DNA from: Lacipirellula limnantheis
GTDB taxonomy: Bacteria; Planctomycetota; Planctomycetia; Pirellulales; Lacipirellulaceae
Reading direction: 5' to 3'
DNA length: 64,000 bases
Assembly (NCBI RefSeq): GCF_007746075.1
Contig: NZ_CP036339.1
Location: 2,304,885-2,368,884 of the forward strand
Every line of letters starts with the position of its first letter. Positions within the stretch are counted from its first letter, which is position 1. Shown piece by piece: positions 17,873-26,171 of the stretch. The position numbers were made by a program, and so were the translations under genes. The notes beneath the pieces were generated by a model. The model made no database searches, was not told the origin of the DNA, and saw only the letters and a program-made list of their open reading frames with translations.

Positions 17873-17969
17873 AACACAGAGAGCACAGAGGACGCAGAGA
17901 AGAAAAGATCGGTTGGCGGCGAGCGACTGGTCGACTTCCTCTGTGATCTCTGTGTCCACTGTGTTGAAG
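17873..17969. repeat. Palindrome of the acacagag type (family C-like)
   Basis: Imperfect long inverted repeat: aacacagagagcacagagga on the left and tcctctgtgatctctgtgt continuing to cactgtgtt on the right, around a ~40-base loop. It lies between allB and uraD and resembles the element at 62161-62262. Confidence 0.75.
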
Positions 17970-18003
17970 CCTTCGGCTCGCACTTCGCGGGATGAAACTG
18001 TTC

Positions 18004-19350
18004 TTAGGGATTTCGGCGAAGGAGTTCGCCGATCGGTCCGGCGGGGAACTTGCCGTCTTCGTAGGCGAGTTGCCCGCGGACGTAGGTTCGCTGCACGCGG
18101 CCGCGAAGGCGTTCGCCTTCGTACGGAGTGAGTTTGTGGCGGTGTTGGAGTTGCTCGCCGACGACGGTCCACTCTTCTTCATGGTTCCAAATGCAGAGGT
18201 CGGCGTCGCAGCCGACGGCAATGCGGCCTTTGCGATCGGCGAGGCCGACAAGACGCGCCGGGTTGGCGGAAAGCCACTCGGCGACGCGCGTGAAGGGGGC
18301 GATCTGCGTCCGGAGGCCGCGCCAGACGATCGGCAGCGTTAGTTCGACCGAGCTGATGCCGCCCCACGATGATTGCCAGTCGCCGCTGGCGAGATGCTTC
18401 ATGTCGGGAGGACAGGGGGAGTGGTCGGAGCCGATCGTGTCGATCACTCCGGCGATCAGCGCTTCCCACAGCCGTGCGCGATCTTCCTTGCGACGAATCG
18501 GCGGGGCGCATTTAAACCGCGGATCGGCCCCTTCCAGTCGTTCGGCGTAGAAGTGGAGATAGTGGGGGCAGGTTTCCACCGTGAGCGGCAGGCCGTCTTG
18601 CTTGGCCCAGAAGAAGTGACTCGTCAGCGGGCCGCTCGCGAGGTGGACGACGTGGATTGGCGCCAGGTATTCAGCGCAAAGCGCGCGCAGCAAATTGATC
18701 GCGTTGCGTTCAAAAGACTCTGGGCGCGAGGCGAGCCAATCGGCGTAGTTGCGAATCTCAACGGCGGTCGCATGCTCATCGGTAAGTTCGGCGTGGACGA
18801 GCAGCGGCACGCGACGTCTGGCGAGGAGCGGCAATATCTGGCGAAACTCGCGCTCGCCGGTGGCGGGGAACTCGTCGAGGCCCGAGTCGCACATGAACGC
18901 CTTGACGCCGCAGACGCCGGCGTCGAGGAGGGGTTCGACGTCGGCGAGATTGTCGGGAACCAACCCGGCGTGGAAGGCCACGTCTACCCAGCACTGGCCT
19001 GCCGCGGCGGCGCGCTTCTCTTCGAGCGCCGCAACGGTCGTCGTCACCGGCGAGCTGTTGAGCGGCATGTCGACTAGCGTCGTGACGCCGCCGGCGGCTG
19101 CGGCGCGGGTCGCGCTGGCGAACCCTTCCCAGTCGGTGCGGCCTGGCTCGTTGATATGGACGTGGGCGTCGACCAGCCCCGGCGAGATGACGAGGTCGTC
19201 GAAGTCTTCGACGGGGACTTCGGAGGGAACGTGGTCACGGTTGACGATCGCTTCGATGCGGCCGCCGTTGATGATGACGGCTGCGGCGCGCGTTCCCTCC
19301 GGCGTCACGACGCGGCGACTGGCGACGGCGAAGCGTGGAGGGGAATTCAT
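18004..19350 (-). CDS. allB: Allantoinase (AllB)
   Basis: Dinuclear-zinc amidohydrolase of 448 residues that opens allantoin to allantoate. Metal ligands visible are His63 and His65 in DAHVHINEPG, the carboxylated lysine Lys150 in CGVKAFMCDSG, later histidines in LLVHAEL and IHVVHLASG, and Asp in IGSDHSPCP. HINEPGRTDWEGF and the CGVKAF segment fit allantoinase better than dihydropyrimidinase or dihydroorotase. It lies between urate oxidase and uraD on the same strand, so the pathway context agrees. ATG 19350 is 15 bases from a hairpin-rich spacer. Confidence 0.95.
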   Translation of the reverse strand: MNSPPRFAVASRRVVTPEGTRAAAVIINGGRIEAIVNRDHVPSEVPVEDFDDLVISPGLVDAHVHINEPGRTDWEGFASATRAAAAGGVTTLVDMPLNSSPVTTTVAALEEKRAAAAGQCWVDVAFHAGLVPDNLADVEPLLDAGVCGVKAFMCDSGLDEFPATGEREFRQILPLLARRRVPLLVHAELTDEHATAVEIRNYADWLASRPESFERNAINLLRALCAEYLAPIHVVHLASGPLTSHFFWAKQDGLPLTVETCPHYLHFYAERLEGADPRFKCAPPIRRKEDRARLWEALIAGVIDTIGSDHSPCPPDMKHLASGDWQSSWGGISSVELTLPIVWRGLRTQIAPFTRVAEWLSANPARLVGLADRKGRIAVGCDADLCIWNHEEEWTVVGEQLQHRHKLTPYEGERLRGRVQRTYVRGQLAYEDGKFPAGPIGELLRRNP

Positions 19351-19366
19351 GCGGCGCCCTTTTTTT

Positions 19367-19450
19367 AGCCCCGGGCTCCGCCCGGGGGTAGCACAACGCG
19401 GGATGACGCCTGCCGGCGTGGTGACCGACCCCCTGGCGGAGCCAGGGGCT
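19367..19450. repeat. agcccc palindrome with conserved loop (family A)
   Basis: Arms agccccgggctccgccc... and ...ggcggagccaggggct enclose a loop containing tagcacaacg and gcctgccggcgtggtgaccg. The same loop blocks occur in the palindrome at 24757-24850. It fills the spacer between urate oxidase and allB. Confidence 0.85.
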
Positions 19451-19459
19451 AGGAGTCGG

Positions 19460-20359
19460 CTAACCGTGGTCGTGGGCGTGTGCCTCCTCAGGGCGTTCGC
19501 GGCAGACGCTGGCGGTGATGTTGCCGTGCGGTTCGTCGGTCGGCAGGAACAGGACGTTGGGGTTGTCGAGATCGAAGGGCGACAGGTTGATCAGGTGGCG
19601 GTGGAGGTTCGGCATCGCCAGATTGATTTCCTCGACGGCCGGCTCGGCGTCGAGGACGGCGGCCGCCATCTCGAACAGCGTCGCCTGCACCGACGGGCTG
19701 AAGCGGGCGGCGAACTCGCGGATGAGGATCGCGCGGATTCGGTCGCGAATGCCGCGCCAATCGTCGGGCGTGTCGTTGTAGACCCACTTCGCCGTGAGCG
19801 TCGTGGCGAAGATGCGATCATCGGTTTCAGGAAGCGTTGTGTATTCGTCCTTGAGAAATTTGGAGAAGCCGGAATCGGTCGTCTTCAGCAGCGTCAACCC
19901 TTCGAGGCCGCACTCGATGGCGCCCTCGGGATCTTCGCCATCTTTGGTCGGCGCCGTGATGACGGCGTGGCACGTTTGCCGTTCGGTGGAACTGCCGCTG
20001 AAGGCGTGGGGATGGGGCTCGCCGTCGATCACAAGCCGCTGCCAAGGAGTTTGCGTGATCTTGATCGCGGCGTGCGATACATGGTCGAAATTTTCGACGA
20101 AGTGACTGCCGAGGGTCCACGCAAACGTTTCCAGCTCACAGGGATCAAGCTCGCGGGCGAATGCGTAGACGGTATTCTTCATCGTGTCGGTCGGCAGGAC
20201 GAGGGAGTTGTCGCCTTGCGTATACGCGGCGTCAAAATCGCCGTCGAGTTCGACGTCGACGGAGAGCTCCGTGTACTGGTGAACGTCCGCGTCGCGATCG
20301 ACCTTGGCGATGCGAACGCGGGATTTGCCGTAGCTTTGGGTCCAGAGTTGGTGTGGCAT
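19460..20359 (-). CDS. uox: Urate oxidase (uricase)
   Basis: Cofactor-independent urate oxidase of 299 residues: urate + O2 gives 5-hydroxyisourate. Recognised by the N-terminal SYGKSRVRIAKV, the active-site threonine/lysine region PTDTMKNTVYAFA, the first-half LETFAWTLGSHFV, and the C-terminal NPNVLFLPTDEPHGNI. Start ATG 20359 (MPHQLWTQSYGK) is preferred over an in-frame GTG at 20395 that lies inside a hairpin. It is second in the purine cluster, 65 bases after the allC stop. The downstream HIU hydrolase (PucM/transthyretin-like) is absent from the window, so that step is either encoded elsewhere or spontaneous. Urate oxidases of this type work as homotetramers. Confidence 0.95.
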   Translation of the reverse strand: MPHQLWTQSYGKSRVRIAKVDRDADVHQYTELSVDVELDGDFDAAYTQGDNSLVLPTDTMKNTVYAFARELDPCELETFAWTLGSHFVENFDHVSHAAIKITQTPWQRLVIDGEPHPHAFSGSSTERQTCHAVITAPTKDGEDPEGAIECGLEGLTLLKTTDSGFSKFLKDEYTTLPETDDRIFATTLTAKWVYNDTPDDWRGIRDRIRAILIREFAARFSPSVQATLFEMAAAVLDAEPAVEEINLAMPNLHRHLINLSPFDLDNPNVLFLPTDEPHGNITASVCRERPEEAHAHDHG

Positions 20360-20389
20360 TGTCTTTTGGCTGTGGTGACTTGTTTTATG

Positions 20390-20409
20390 TCTCACGCCTT
20401 CGCGTGAGA
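20390..20409. repeat. Compact hairpin between allC and urate oxidase
   Basis: Perfect 8-bp stem tctcacgc / gcgtgaga with a four-base cttc loop. The arm equals the start of the long palindrome at 2711-2726, so it looks like a mini member of the same family. Confidence 0.8.
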
Positions 20410-20424
20410 TCCGTCTTTGAAGAA

Positions 20425-21663
20425 CTATTCAGCAAGCTGATAAAGGGTACGAGCGAGGACTTCGATGCCGGCGCGGATGGCTTCGGGGGACGAATACTCT
20501 TCAGGGCGGTGGCTCATCCCGTCGCGGCAGGGGATGAAGATCATCGCGATCGGGCAGACCAACGACATGAACAGCGAGTCGTGGTAGGCGCGGCTGACCA
20601 TGCGCTGGTGCGTCAGCTTCGCGTCGGCGCACGATTTTTCGATGGCGGCGACGATCGTGGGATCGCTCGTCGCCGGCGGGTCGGCGTTGATCATTTCGAT
20701 TGTCGTCGGCACGCCCAGTTCGTCGCCGAAAGTTTGCGCCTGTCGCTTGATCCGTTCGAGAACGCGATCGCGGCGGGGGCCGTCGATGTCGCGGACATCG
20801 ATTTCGAGCTGCACGTCGCGCGGGATGCTGTTGACCGCGCGGGGATGAACGTCGAGGACGCCGACAGTGCCGACCGTGTCGGGGCTCCCAGAGTCGCGAG
20901 CGGCGGCGTCGACTTCGAGGGCGAGCCGCGATCCAGCAATCAGCGGGTCGCGGCGATCGGCCATCATCACGCCGCCGGCGTGGCCGCCGGGGCCGGTGTA
21001 ACGAACGCGAAGCGCGGCGGGAGCGGCAATGGCCGTGACGGCGCCGATGGCCAACCCGGCGCGTTCGAGCAGCGGGCCTTGTTCGATGTGAAGCTCAACG
21101 AACGCCGCATAGTGGCCAGGCTGCAACTTCACGTCGGCGAGCAAGCCCTTGAAGCCGGCGTTTTGTCGCACGGCGTCGAGTCGCTGACCGTCGGCGTCGG
21201 TGAGCGTGGCGGCAGCGTCGGGCGCCAATTGACCGCTGAGCAGGCGGCTTCCCAAGCAGCCATAGGCGAAGCGAGTTGGTTCCTCAGAGGTGAACATGAT
21301 CAGTTCGATCGAACGCCGCGGTTTGACTCCTGCCTGTTGAAGCGTGCGGATCGCTTCAAGGCCGCCGAGGACGCCGACCGTGCCGTCGTACTTGCCGGAG
21401 TAGGGGATCGCGTCGGTGTGCGACCCGGTGGCCAGCGCGGGGAGCGACGGGTCGGCGCCTTCCCAGCGGGCGAGGATGTTGCCGATGGGGTCGACGCGAA
21501 CTCGCAGCCCTGCTGCTTCGAAGAGCTCGATCAAATAACCGCGTGCGGCCAGATCGGTCGGCGTAAAGACGACGCGCTGCACGGCGGGCGCCGGCACGTC
21601 GGAGAACTGGGCGAGTCGATCGAGTTCGGCCGAGCAGCGATTGACGTCAACTTTTAGTTCCAC
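20425..21663 (-). CDS. allC: Allantoate amidohydrolase / N-carbamoyl amidase (AllC-like, M20 fold)
   Basis: Metal-dependent hydrolase of the hydantoinase/carbamoylase group, about 412 residues. Metal-site motifs are TGSHTDAIPYSGKYDG, FTSEEPTRFAYGCLGS, ELHIEQGPLLE and the late RAYHDSLFMS with DGMSHRPEEY. Allantoate amidohydrolase releases ammonia and CO2 from allantoate; its neighbours urate oxidase and allantoinase make this the best assignment, although beta-ureidopropionase and N-carbamoyl-amino-acid hydrolases look very similar and would serve the pyrimidine genes at 1-4 kb. GTG 21663 is chosen as start because an upstream start at 21747 would overlap the divergent GNAT gene. It is the first gene of the purine cluster. 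Confidence 0.85.
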   Translation of the reverse strand: MELKVDVNRCSAELDRLAQFSDVPAPAVQRVVFTPTDLAARGYLIELFEAAGLRVRVDPIGNILARWEGADPSLPALATGSHTDAIPYSGKYDGTVGVLGGLEAIRTLQQAGVKPRRSIELIMFTSEEPTRFAYGCLGSRLLSGQLAPDAAATLTDADGQRLDAVRQNAGFKGLLADVKLQPGHYAAFVELHIEQGPLLERAGLAIGAVTAIAAPAALRVRYTGPGGHAGGVMMADRRDPLIAGSRLALEVDAAARDSGSPDTVGTVGVLDVHPRAVNSIPRDVQLEIDVRDIDGPRRDRVLERIKRQAQTFGDELGVPTTIEMINADPPATSDPTIVAAIEKSCADAKLTHQRMVSRAYHDSLFMSLVCPIAMIFIPCRDGMSHRPEEYSSPEAIRAGIEVLARTLYQLAE

Positions 21664-21734
21664 GATCGGCTCGCCAGTCGCTAAAATCCCTCGTTTGTCG
21701 TGGGCGATTCTACTCGGAGCGGCGGAGAAATGCG

Positions 21735-22214
21735 ATGAGCGTGACAATTCGGGCGGCGGACGTGGGCGACGTGCCGGTGCTGTTGAAGTTGGTCAAAGAA
21801 CTGGCGGAGTACGAACGGCTGCCGCATACCGTCGTGGCGACTGAAGCTAGCTTGGCAGCGTCGCTGTTCGGCGAGCGCCCTGAGGCGGAGGCGCTGATCG
21901 CGGAGGCGGAGTCGGGGCCGGTGGGCTTGGCCGTGTTCTTCGCCAATTACTCGACGTTTCTTGGACGTTCGGGGATCTACTTGGAGGATCTTTACGTCCG
22001 CCCCGAGGTGCGCGGTCAGGGGATCGGCAAGCGGTTGCTGGCGGAAGTCGCGAAGCGCGCCGTCGCACGCGGCTGCCAGCGGCTGGAATGGGCGGTGCTC
22101 GATTGGAACGAACCGTCGATCCAGTTTTACCAGAGTCTGGGGGCAAAACCGCTGGATGAATGGACGACGTTTCGGATGACGGCGGAGGCGATTGCGAAGC
22201 TCGCGGAGGCGTAG
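21735..22214 (+). CDS. GNAT-family N-acetyltransferase (SAT/thialysine acetyltransferase-like)
   Basis: A 159-residue single-domain acetyltransferase. The acetyl-CoA loop is seen as VRPEVRGQGIGKRLL, preceded by the YLEDLYV strand and followed by WAVLDWNEPSIQFYQSLGA, a combination typical of spermidine/thialysine acetyltransferase relatives. The N-terminus VTIRAADVGDVPVLLKLVKELAEYE also fits. GGCGGAG precedes ATG 21735. It is divergent from allC and convergent with argJ. The acceptor amine is not predictable from sequence. Confidence 0.9.
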   Translation: MSVTIRAADVGDVPVLLKLVKELAEYERLPHTVVATEASLAASLFGERPEAEALIAEAESGPVGLAVFFANYSTFLGRSGIYLEDLYVRPEVRGQGIGKRLLAEVAKRAVARGCQRLEWAVLDWNEPSIQFYQSLGAKPLDEWTTFRMTAEAIAKLAEA

Positions 22215-22224
22215 CGTTCGGAGC

Positions 22225-22297
22225 GTCATGCTGAGCGGAGCGAAGAATCTGGAAGCTCCAGCGCGGGACTGGATCCTTCGCTTCGCGCTGGATGACA
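22225..22297. repeat. Imperfect palindrome, gcgaagaatct family (family B)
   Basis: Left arm gtcatgctgagcggagcg... pairs imperfectly with ...cttcgcgctggatgac. The core gcgaagaatct-gaagctc is shared with the element at 26172-26264. It lies between the convergent GNAT and argJ genes, where it could act as a terminator in both directions. Confidence 0.7.
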
Positions 22298-22339
22298 TTG
22301 GCTGGACGCTACCAGGATGACAGTGGCTCGACGCTACGT
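22290..22339. repeat. Two 25-base tandem copies at the argJ stop
   Basis: The unit beginning ggatgacattggctggacgc at 22290-22314 is repeated at 22315-22339 with four differences. The second copy contains the argJ stop codon (22334-22336), so the repeat invaded or grew from the gene's 3' end. Confidence 0.7.
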
Positions 22340-23527
22340 CCGGTAGTCGGCATTCAGCCGTACGTATTCGGCCGTGAGGTCCGAAGTCCAGAAGCGCGCT
22401 GAGGCTTCGCCTTCTTCAAACAGCAGCACGATTCCCGTGTTGCGGTCGGCCTCCATCTCGCGCGACACGGCGTCGCCATCGAAAGGCACCGGCTGACCGC
22501 GCTCGTAGAGAAGCGAGCCGTTGAGGTGAAGGCAAACCTTGGAGGCGTCGAACTGCACGCCGGCGTAACCGGCGGCCGAGACGATGCGGCCCCAATTCGG
22601 ATCGTTGCCGGCGATGGCCGTCTTCACCAGCGGGCTATCGGCAACCGTCTTGGCGATTTGGATGGCATCGTCGCGGCTGCGACAACCGTGGACTTCGACG
22701 GTGATCAGGTGCGAGGCCCCCTCGCCGTCGGCGGGGATCGACTGGGCGAGATCTTCGCAAACTTCCACCAGCGTTGCTTGGAACTTGGCAAGCGCGTCGC
22801 CCGTGAGCAGCGGTCCGCCGGCGGCGCCGTTGGCCAGCAGCAGCACGCTGTCGTTGGTGCTGGTGTGGCCCTCGACGCTGATGCAGTTGAACGATTCGTC
22901 GGCGGCGTCTTTTAGTCCTTCTTGCGCATCTTTCAGGCTGATTTTGGCGTCGGTCATGATCACCGCGAGCATGGTCGCGAGATTTGGGCCGATCATCGCG
23001 GCGCCTTTGGCGACGCCGCACACGGAGATCGTCTGGCCGTCGATCGTGACGGTGCGGCTGGAAATCTTCGGGCGCGTATCAGTGGTCATCATCCCCCGCG
23101 CTGCGGCGAGAAGCGCGTCTTCATCGGCGCCGAGGCGCGTCGCGACTTTCTCGATGCCGGGGATGATTTTCTCCATCGGCATCAGTTCGCCGATGACGCC
23201 GGTGGAGAGCACTAGCACGTCGGTCGGCGCGAGGTGGCAGACTTCGGCCACCTTCGCAGCCATCGCTCGGGCGTCACGATCGCCGAGGTCGCCGGTACAG
23301 GCGTTGGCGTTGCCGGAGTTAATGACCACGGCCTGCACGGTGTCGCTCGGCGTTCGCTCGCGGCAGAGCTTGACCGGCGCCGCGAAGACCAGATTCTGGG
23401 TGTAGACGCCCGAAGCGACGCAGGGGCGATCGGAGACGAGCAGCGACAGGTCAAGCCGCGACGTATTTTCCTTGACGCCGGAATAGATGCCGGCGGCTCG
23501 AAATCCCTGCGGAAGTTGCTCGGGCAT
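22334..23527 (-). CDS. argJ: Bifunctional ornithine acetyltransferase / N-acetylglutamate synthase (ArgJ)
   Basis: A 397-residue enzyme that recycles the acetyl group from N-acetylornithine to glutamate in arginine synthesis and can also use acetyl-CoA. The self-cleavage site is seen in GPNLATMLAVIMTDAK; Thr185 becomes the N-terminal nucleophile of the beta chain. The oxyanion region VLSTGVIGE and the later GNDPNWGRI are also present. The product is expected to be two chains processed from one. It follows argC by 38 bases, a spacer with a small cgtcgg-ctc-ccgacg hairpin (23545-23559), so argC-argJ is probably one transcript. Complete length. Confidence 0.96.
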   Translation of the reverse strand: MPEQLPQGFRAAGIYSGVKENTSRLDLSLLVSDRPCVASGVYTQNLVFAAPVKLCRERTPSDTVQAVVINSGNANACTGDLGDRDARAMAAKVAEVCHLAPTDVLVLSTGVIGELMPMEKIIPGIEKVATRLGADEDALLAAARGMMTTDTRPKISSRTVTIDGQTISVCGVAKGAAMIGPNLATMLAVIMTDAKISLKDAQEGLKDAADESFNCISVEGHTSTNDSVLLLANGAAGGPLLTGDALAKFQATLVEVCEDLAQSIPADGEGASHLITVEVHGCRSRDDAIQIAKTVADSPLVKTAIAGNDPNWGRIVSAAGYAGVQFDASKVCLHLNGSLLYERGQPVPFDGDAVSREMEADRNTGIVLLFEEGEASARFWTSDLTAEYVRLNADYRT

Positions 23528-23544
23528 GGGGTGACCCTAAGTTG

Positions 23545-23559
23545 CGTCGGCTCCCGACG
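23545..23559. repeat. Small hairpin between argC and argJ
   Basis: cgtcgg, loop ctc, ccgacg: a perfect 6-bp stem in the 38-base intergenic spacer. It is too short to be convincing as a terminator and no T run follows. Confidence 0.5.
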
Positions 23560-23565
23560 GCCGCT

Positions 23566-24573
23566 TCACAGCGCCGTCGTTTCGTCGAAACCGTACATCA
23601 AGTTGAAGTTTTGCACCGCTGCCCCGGCGGCGCCCTTAATCAAGTTGTCGATCACGCTGATTGTCACCACGCGGCCGCGGACGACGCGCGCGGTGACGTC
23701 GCAGTAGTTTGTTCCGGTGACGTCCTTGGTCGTCGGCAAGCCGTCGACGACGCGGACGAATGGTTCGGTAGCGTAGAACTTTTTCAGCTCGGCCAGGATG
23801 GCGGCTGCGTCGATGGCTTTGGCGGGCATCGAGTAGGCGGTCGTCAAGATCCCGCGATCCATCGGGACCAGATGCGGCGTGAACACGACTTCCGTTGCCT
23901 TGCCGCCAAAGTCGCTCAGAACCTGGTCGATCTCCGGCGTGTGGCGATGCGAACCGACGCCGTAAGCGGAGAAGTTCTCGTTTGCTTCGGGGTAGTGAAG
24001 ATTCGCCTTCGGCGTGCGACCGGCGCCGCTGACGCCGCTCTTGCTGTCGACGATGATGCCGTCGGCGGAGATCAGCCCCGCTTTCAAGAGTGGCGCGAGG
24101 GCCAGGATCGTCGACGTTGGGTAACAGCCAGGATTGGCGACTAACTGAGACTTGACGATCCGCTCGCGGTAGAGTTCCGGCAAGCCGTAGACCGTCTCGG
24201 CCATGCGCGCGGCGTCGGGGTGGTCATGGTCGTACCACTTCGTGTAGGTGGCGGCGTCGTTGAGGCGGTAGTCGGCGCTGAAGTCGACGACGCGCGGCCC
24301 GAGCGGAAGAAGTTCCTTGATCACCTCCGCGCTGGCGGCGTGCGGCAGACAGCAGAAGACGCAATCGGCCCGCTTGGCGACTTCAGCGGCGTCGAGATTT
24401 TCGAGCTTCAGGTCGAGCCGCCCCCGCAAGACGGGGTGGACGTCGCCGAGATTGGGCTGATCGTCTTGGCGCGTCGTGAGCGCGGTAATTTTTGCTTCAG
24501 GGTGGGCGAGCAGCAGCCGGATCAGCTCTTTGGCCGAGTAACCGGTAGCTCCAAGAATGGCGACGCGAACCAT
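23566..24573 (-). CDS. argC: N-acetyl-gamma-glutamyl-phosphate reductase (ArgC)
   Basis: NADPH-dependent reductase of 335 residues, third step of arginine synthesis. It has the dinucleotide-binding GATGYSAKELIRLL at the N-terminus, the catalytic cysteine Cys150 in NPGCYPTS, and HRHTPEI that carries the catalytic histidine. VFTPHLVPMDRGIL and the C-terminal GAAGAAVQNFNLMYG are standard. It lies directly upstream of argJ on the same strand. ATG 24573 gives the expected MVRVAILGATG start. Confidence 0.96.
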   Translation of the reverse strand: MVRVAILGATGYSAKELIRLLLAHPEAKITALTTRQDDQPNLGDVHPVLRGRLDLKLENLDAAEVAKRADCVFCCLPHAASAEVIKELLPLGPRVVDFSADYRLNDAATYTKWYDHDHPDAARMAETVYGLPELYRERIVKSQLVANPGCYPTSTILALAPLLKAGLISADGIIVDSKSGVSGAGRTPKANLHYPEANENFSAYGVGSHRHTPEIDQVLSDFGGKATEVVFTPHLVPMDRGILTTAYSMPAKAIDAAAILAELKKFYATEPFVRVVDGLPTTKDVTGTNYCDVTARVVRGRVVTISVIDNLIKGAAGAAVQNFNLMYGFDETTAL

Positions 24574-24756
24574 GGCAGAGACGCAGGCAGTGGGGGCGGC
24601 AACCTGACGAAACCGCGGAGAGCCTGAGTTGCCGGTGGGCGGCCGCTCGCCGTCGGGGATCTACGAATATACTTGCCGGCCGGGCAGGTCGCTACCGGCG
24701 GCGCTGCTTAAACGACACGGAGATGGGGAGTTCGGTTCAAGGTGGGAGCTGCGCCT

Positions 24757-24850
24757 CATTCAGCCCCCGGCTCCGCCGGGGGATAGCACGACGAGCGACG
24801 AAGCCTGCCGGCATAGTGACCGACCCCCCGGCGGAGCCGGGGGCTGAATG
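24757..24850. repeat. agcccccggctccgcc palindrome (family A)
   Basis: Near-perfect 26-base arms, cattcagcccccggctccgc... and ...cggagccgggggctgaatg, around a loop with tagcacgacg and gcctgccggcatagtgaccg. It is the closest match to the element at 19367-19450 and lies between coaB and argC. Confidence 0.88.
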
Positions 24851-24855
24851 ACGCG

Positions 24856-25488
24856 TCAGCGCCTCGCAATGAGCCGCTCTTGAATGACCGCAAGGATCTC
24901 TTGGGCGACCGATTCCTTCGATCCAGCGGCCGAGCGGAGGACGTTTCCCTGCGGATCGAGGATTTCGACCTCGTTCTCCAGCGAGTTCATCGCGGCGACG
25001 CCGTTGGAGACCATCAAGTCGCACCGCTTCCGTTCCAGTTTGGCGAGCGCACGCAGGCGGTGGTCGTCGGTCTCTAGGGCAAAGCCGACGACCCAGCGGG
25101 TTCCCTTTTCGGCTGCTAGCGTGGCGACGACGTCTTCAGTTTCCAAAAGACGGAGGAGGAGCGGATCGCCCGTCTTCGCGATTTTGTGATTCTCGACATG
25201 CTCAGGGCGGTAGTCGCAGGGGGCGGCGGCGCCGATGAGGCCATCGCAGCGGGCGAAGGCCGACCGGCTCGCGGCGAGCATCTCTTCGGTGGAGACGACC
25301 GGAATGACTTCCGCGGCGGCAGGGTAGGGGACTTCGACCGGACCGGAGATGATCGTCGCCTCGTGGCCGAGCTCAAATGCAGCCGCCGCGAGGGCCGCGC
25401 CCATGCGTCCGCTGGAGGCGTTGGTGAGGTACCGCACGGGGTCGAGGTACTGCCGCGTCGGCCCGGAGGTGATGAGGATGCGGGCCAT
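24856..25488 (-). CDS. coaB: Phosphopantothenate-cysteine ligase (stand-alone CoaB)
   Basis: A 210-residue CoaB domain that joins cysteine to 4'-phosphopantothenate in coenzyme A synthesis. Seen: ILITSGPTRQYLDPVRYLTN at the start, SSGRMGAALA, the AAAPCDYRPEH active-site region, and LMVSNGVAAMNSLENEV. In many bacteria CoaB is fused behind CoaC as CoaBC; here the two are separate genes, with coaC upstream at 25579. ATG 25488 is used because the preceding in-frame residues come from a palindromic repeat. It ends the yicC-gmk-rpoZ-coaC-coaB series. Confidence 0.93.
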   Translation of the reverse strand: MARILITSGPTRQYLDPVRYLTNASSGRMGAALAAAAFELGHEATIISGPVEVPYPAAAEVIPVVSTEEMLAASRSAFARCDGLIGAAAPCDYRPEHVENHKIAKTGDPLLLRLLETEDVVATLAAEKGTRWVVGFALETDDHRLRALAKLERKRCDLMVSNGVAAMNSLENEVEILDPQGNVLRSAAGSKESVAQEILAVIQERLIARR

Positions 25489-25495
25489 GAAGAAG

Positions 25496-25583
25496 GAATG
25501 ACGAATTACCGAAGGACGAATGACGAATGCGGAGAGCTCATACGTCTTTTTATTCGTCATTCGTCATTCAGTCATTCGTCATT
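25496..25583. repeat. gaatgacgaat palindrome between coaC and coaB (family D)
   Basis: Left arm gaatgacgaattaccgaagg then acgaatgacgaat; right arm attcgtcattcgtcattcag then tcattcgtcatt. The 88-base element occupies nearly the whole 90-base gap between the two genes. Confidence 0.85.
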
Positions 25584-26130
25584 TTCCCTTATCGAGCAGT
25601 GCACGAATCGCCGCCGCAATCTCCGCTGGTTCGGCCATGCGGCCGACGCCGCGTTCGCGGCAGCTTTGCCAGCCGTCGGCGGGGCCGACGAAGTGGTAGC
25701 CGTCTTGGCGCAGCTGGGCGACGTTCCGCTGGACGGCGGGCTTGGTCCACATTTCCTTATTCATCGCCGGCGCGAGCACGACCGGCCCGGTGAACGACAG
25801 CAGCAGCGTGCTGAGCAGATCGTCCGCCATGCCGTGGGCGGCCTTCGCGAGGAAGTTGGCCGTCGTCGGGGCGATGCAGAGGAGTTCGGCTTGCCGAGCG
25901 AGTTGAATGTGCGGACCCAACGGATGCTCGTCGCGCGGGAAGGAGCGCGTGGCCACCTGCCGTCCGGTCAGAGCGCGGAACGTGGCGGCGCCGACGAACT
26001 TCTCCGCGCAGCGGGTCATCACGACGGTGACGCCGACGCCTGATTGGACGAGGTCGCTCACGAGCGCCGCCGTCTTGTAGGCGGCAATCCCGCCGGTGAC
26101 GCCTACCAAGATTTCGCGTGACGCGGACAT
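25579..26130 (-). CDS. coaC: Phosphopantothenoylcysteine decarboxylase (stand-alone CoaC)
   Basis: FMN-dependent decarboxylase of 183 residues, the CoA-synthesis step after CoaB. It begins ILVGVTGGIAAYKTAALVS, has the active-site histidine in GPHIQLARQAE, the APTTANFLAK flavin loop, the PAMNKEMW signature and the cysteine in GWQSCRERGVGRM. ATG 26130 is preferred to an earlier in-frame start because the family begins just before this strand. Separated from rpoZ by a palindrome and from coaB by another. A split coaC/coaB pair is less common than the fused CoaBC. Confidence 0.94.
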   Translation of the reverse strand: MSASREILVGVTGGIAAYKTAALVSDLVQSGVGVTVVMTRCAEKFVGAATFRALTGRQVATRSFPRDEHPLGPHIQLARQAELLCIAPTTANFLAKAAHGMADDLLSTLLLSFTGPVVLAPAMNKEMWTKPAVQRNVAQLRQDGYHFVGPADGWQSCRERGVGRMAEPAEIAAAIRALLDKGK

Positions 26131-26171
26131 TGCAGCTCGAATCTTGGCTAGCCGCGGGGCGGCGCACGTCA

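Noticed and set aside
18004-19350. Dihydropyrimidinase or dihydroorotase
   Set aside because: HINEPGRTDWEGF and CGVKAFMCDSG fit allantoinase better, and uricase and uraD are adjacent.
20161-21657. 498-codon open frame opposite allC
   Set aside because: allC is unmistakable on the minus strand; the plus-strand translation shows no domain.
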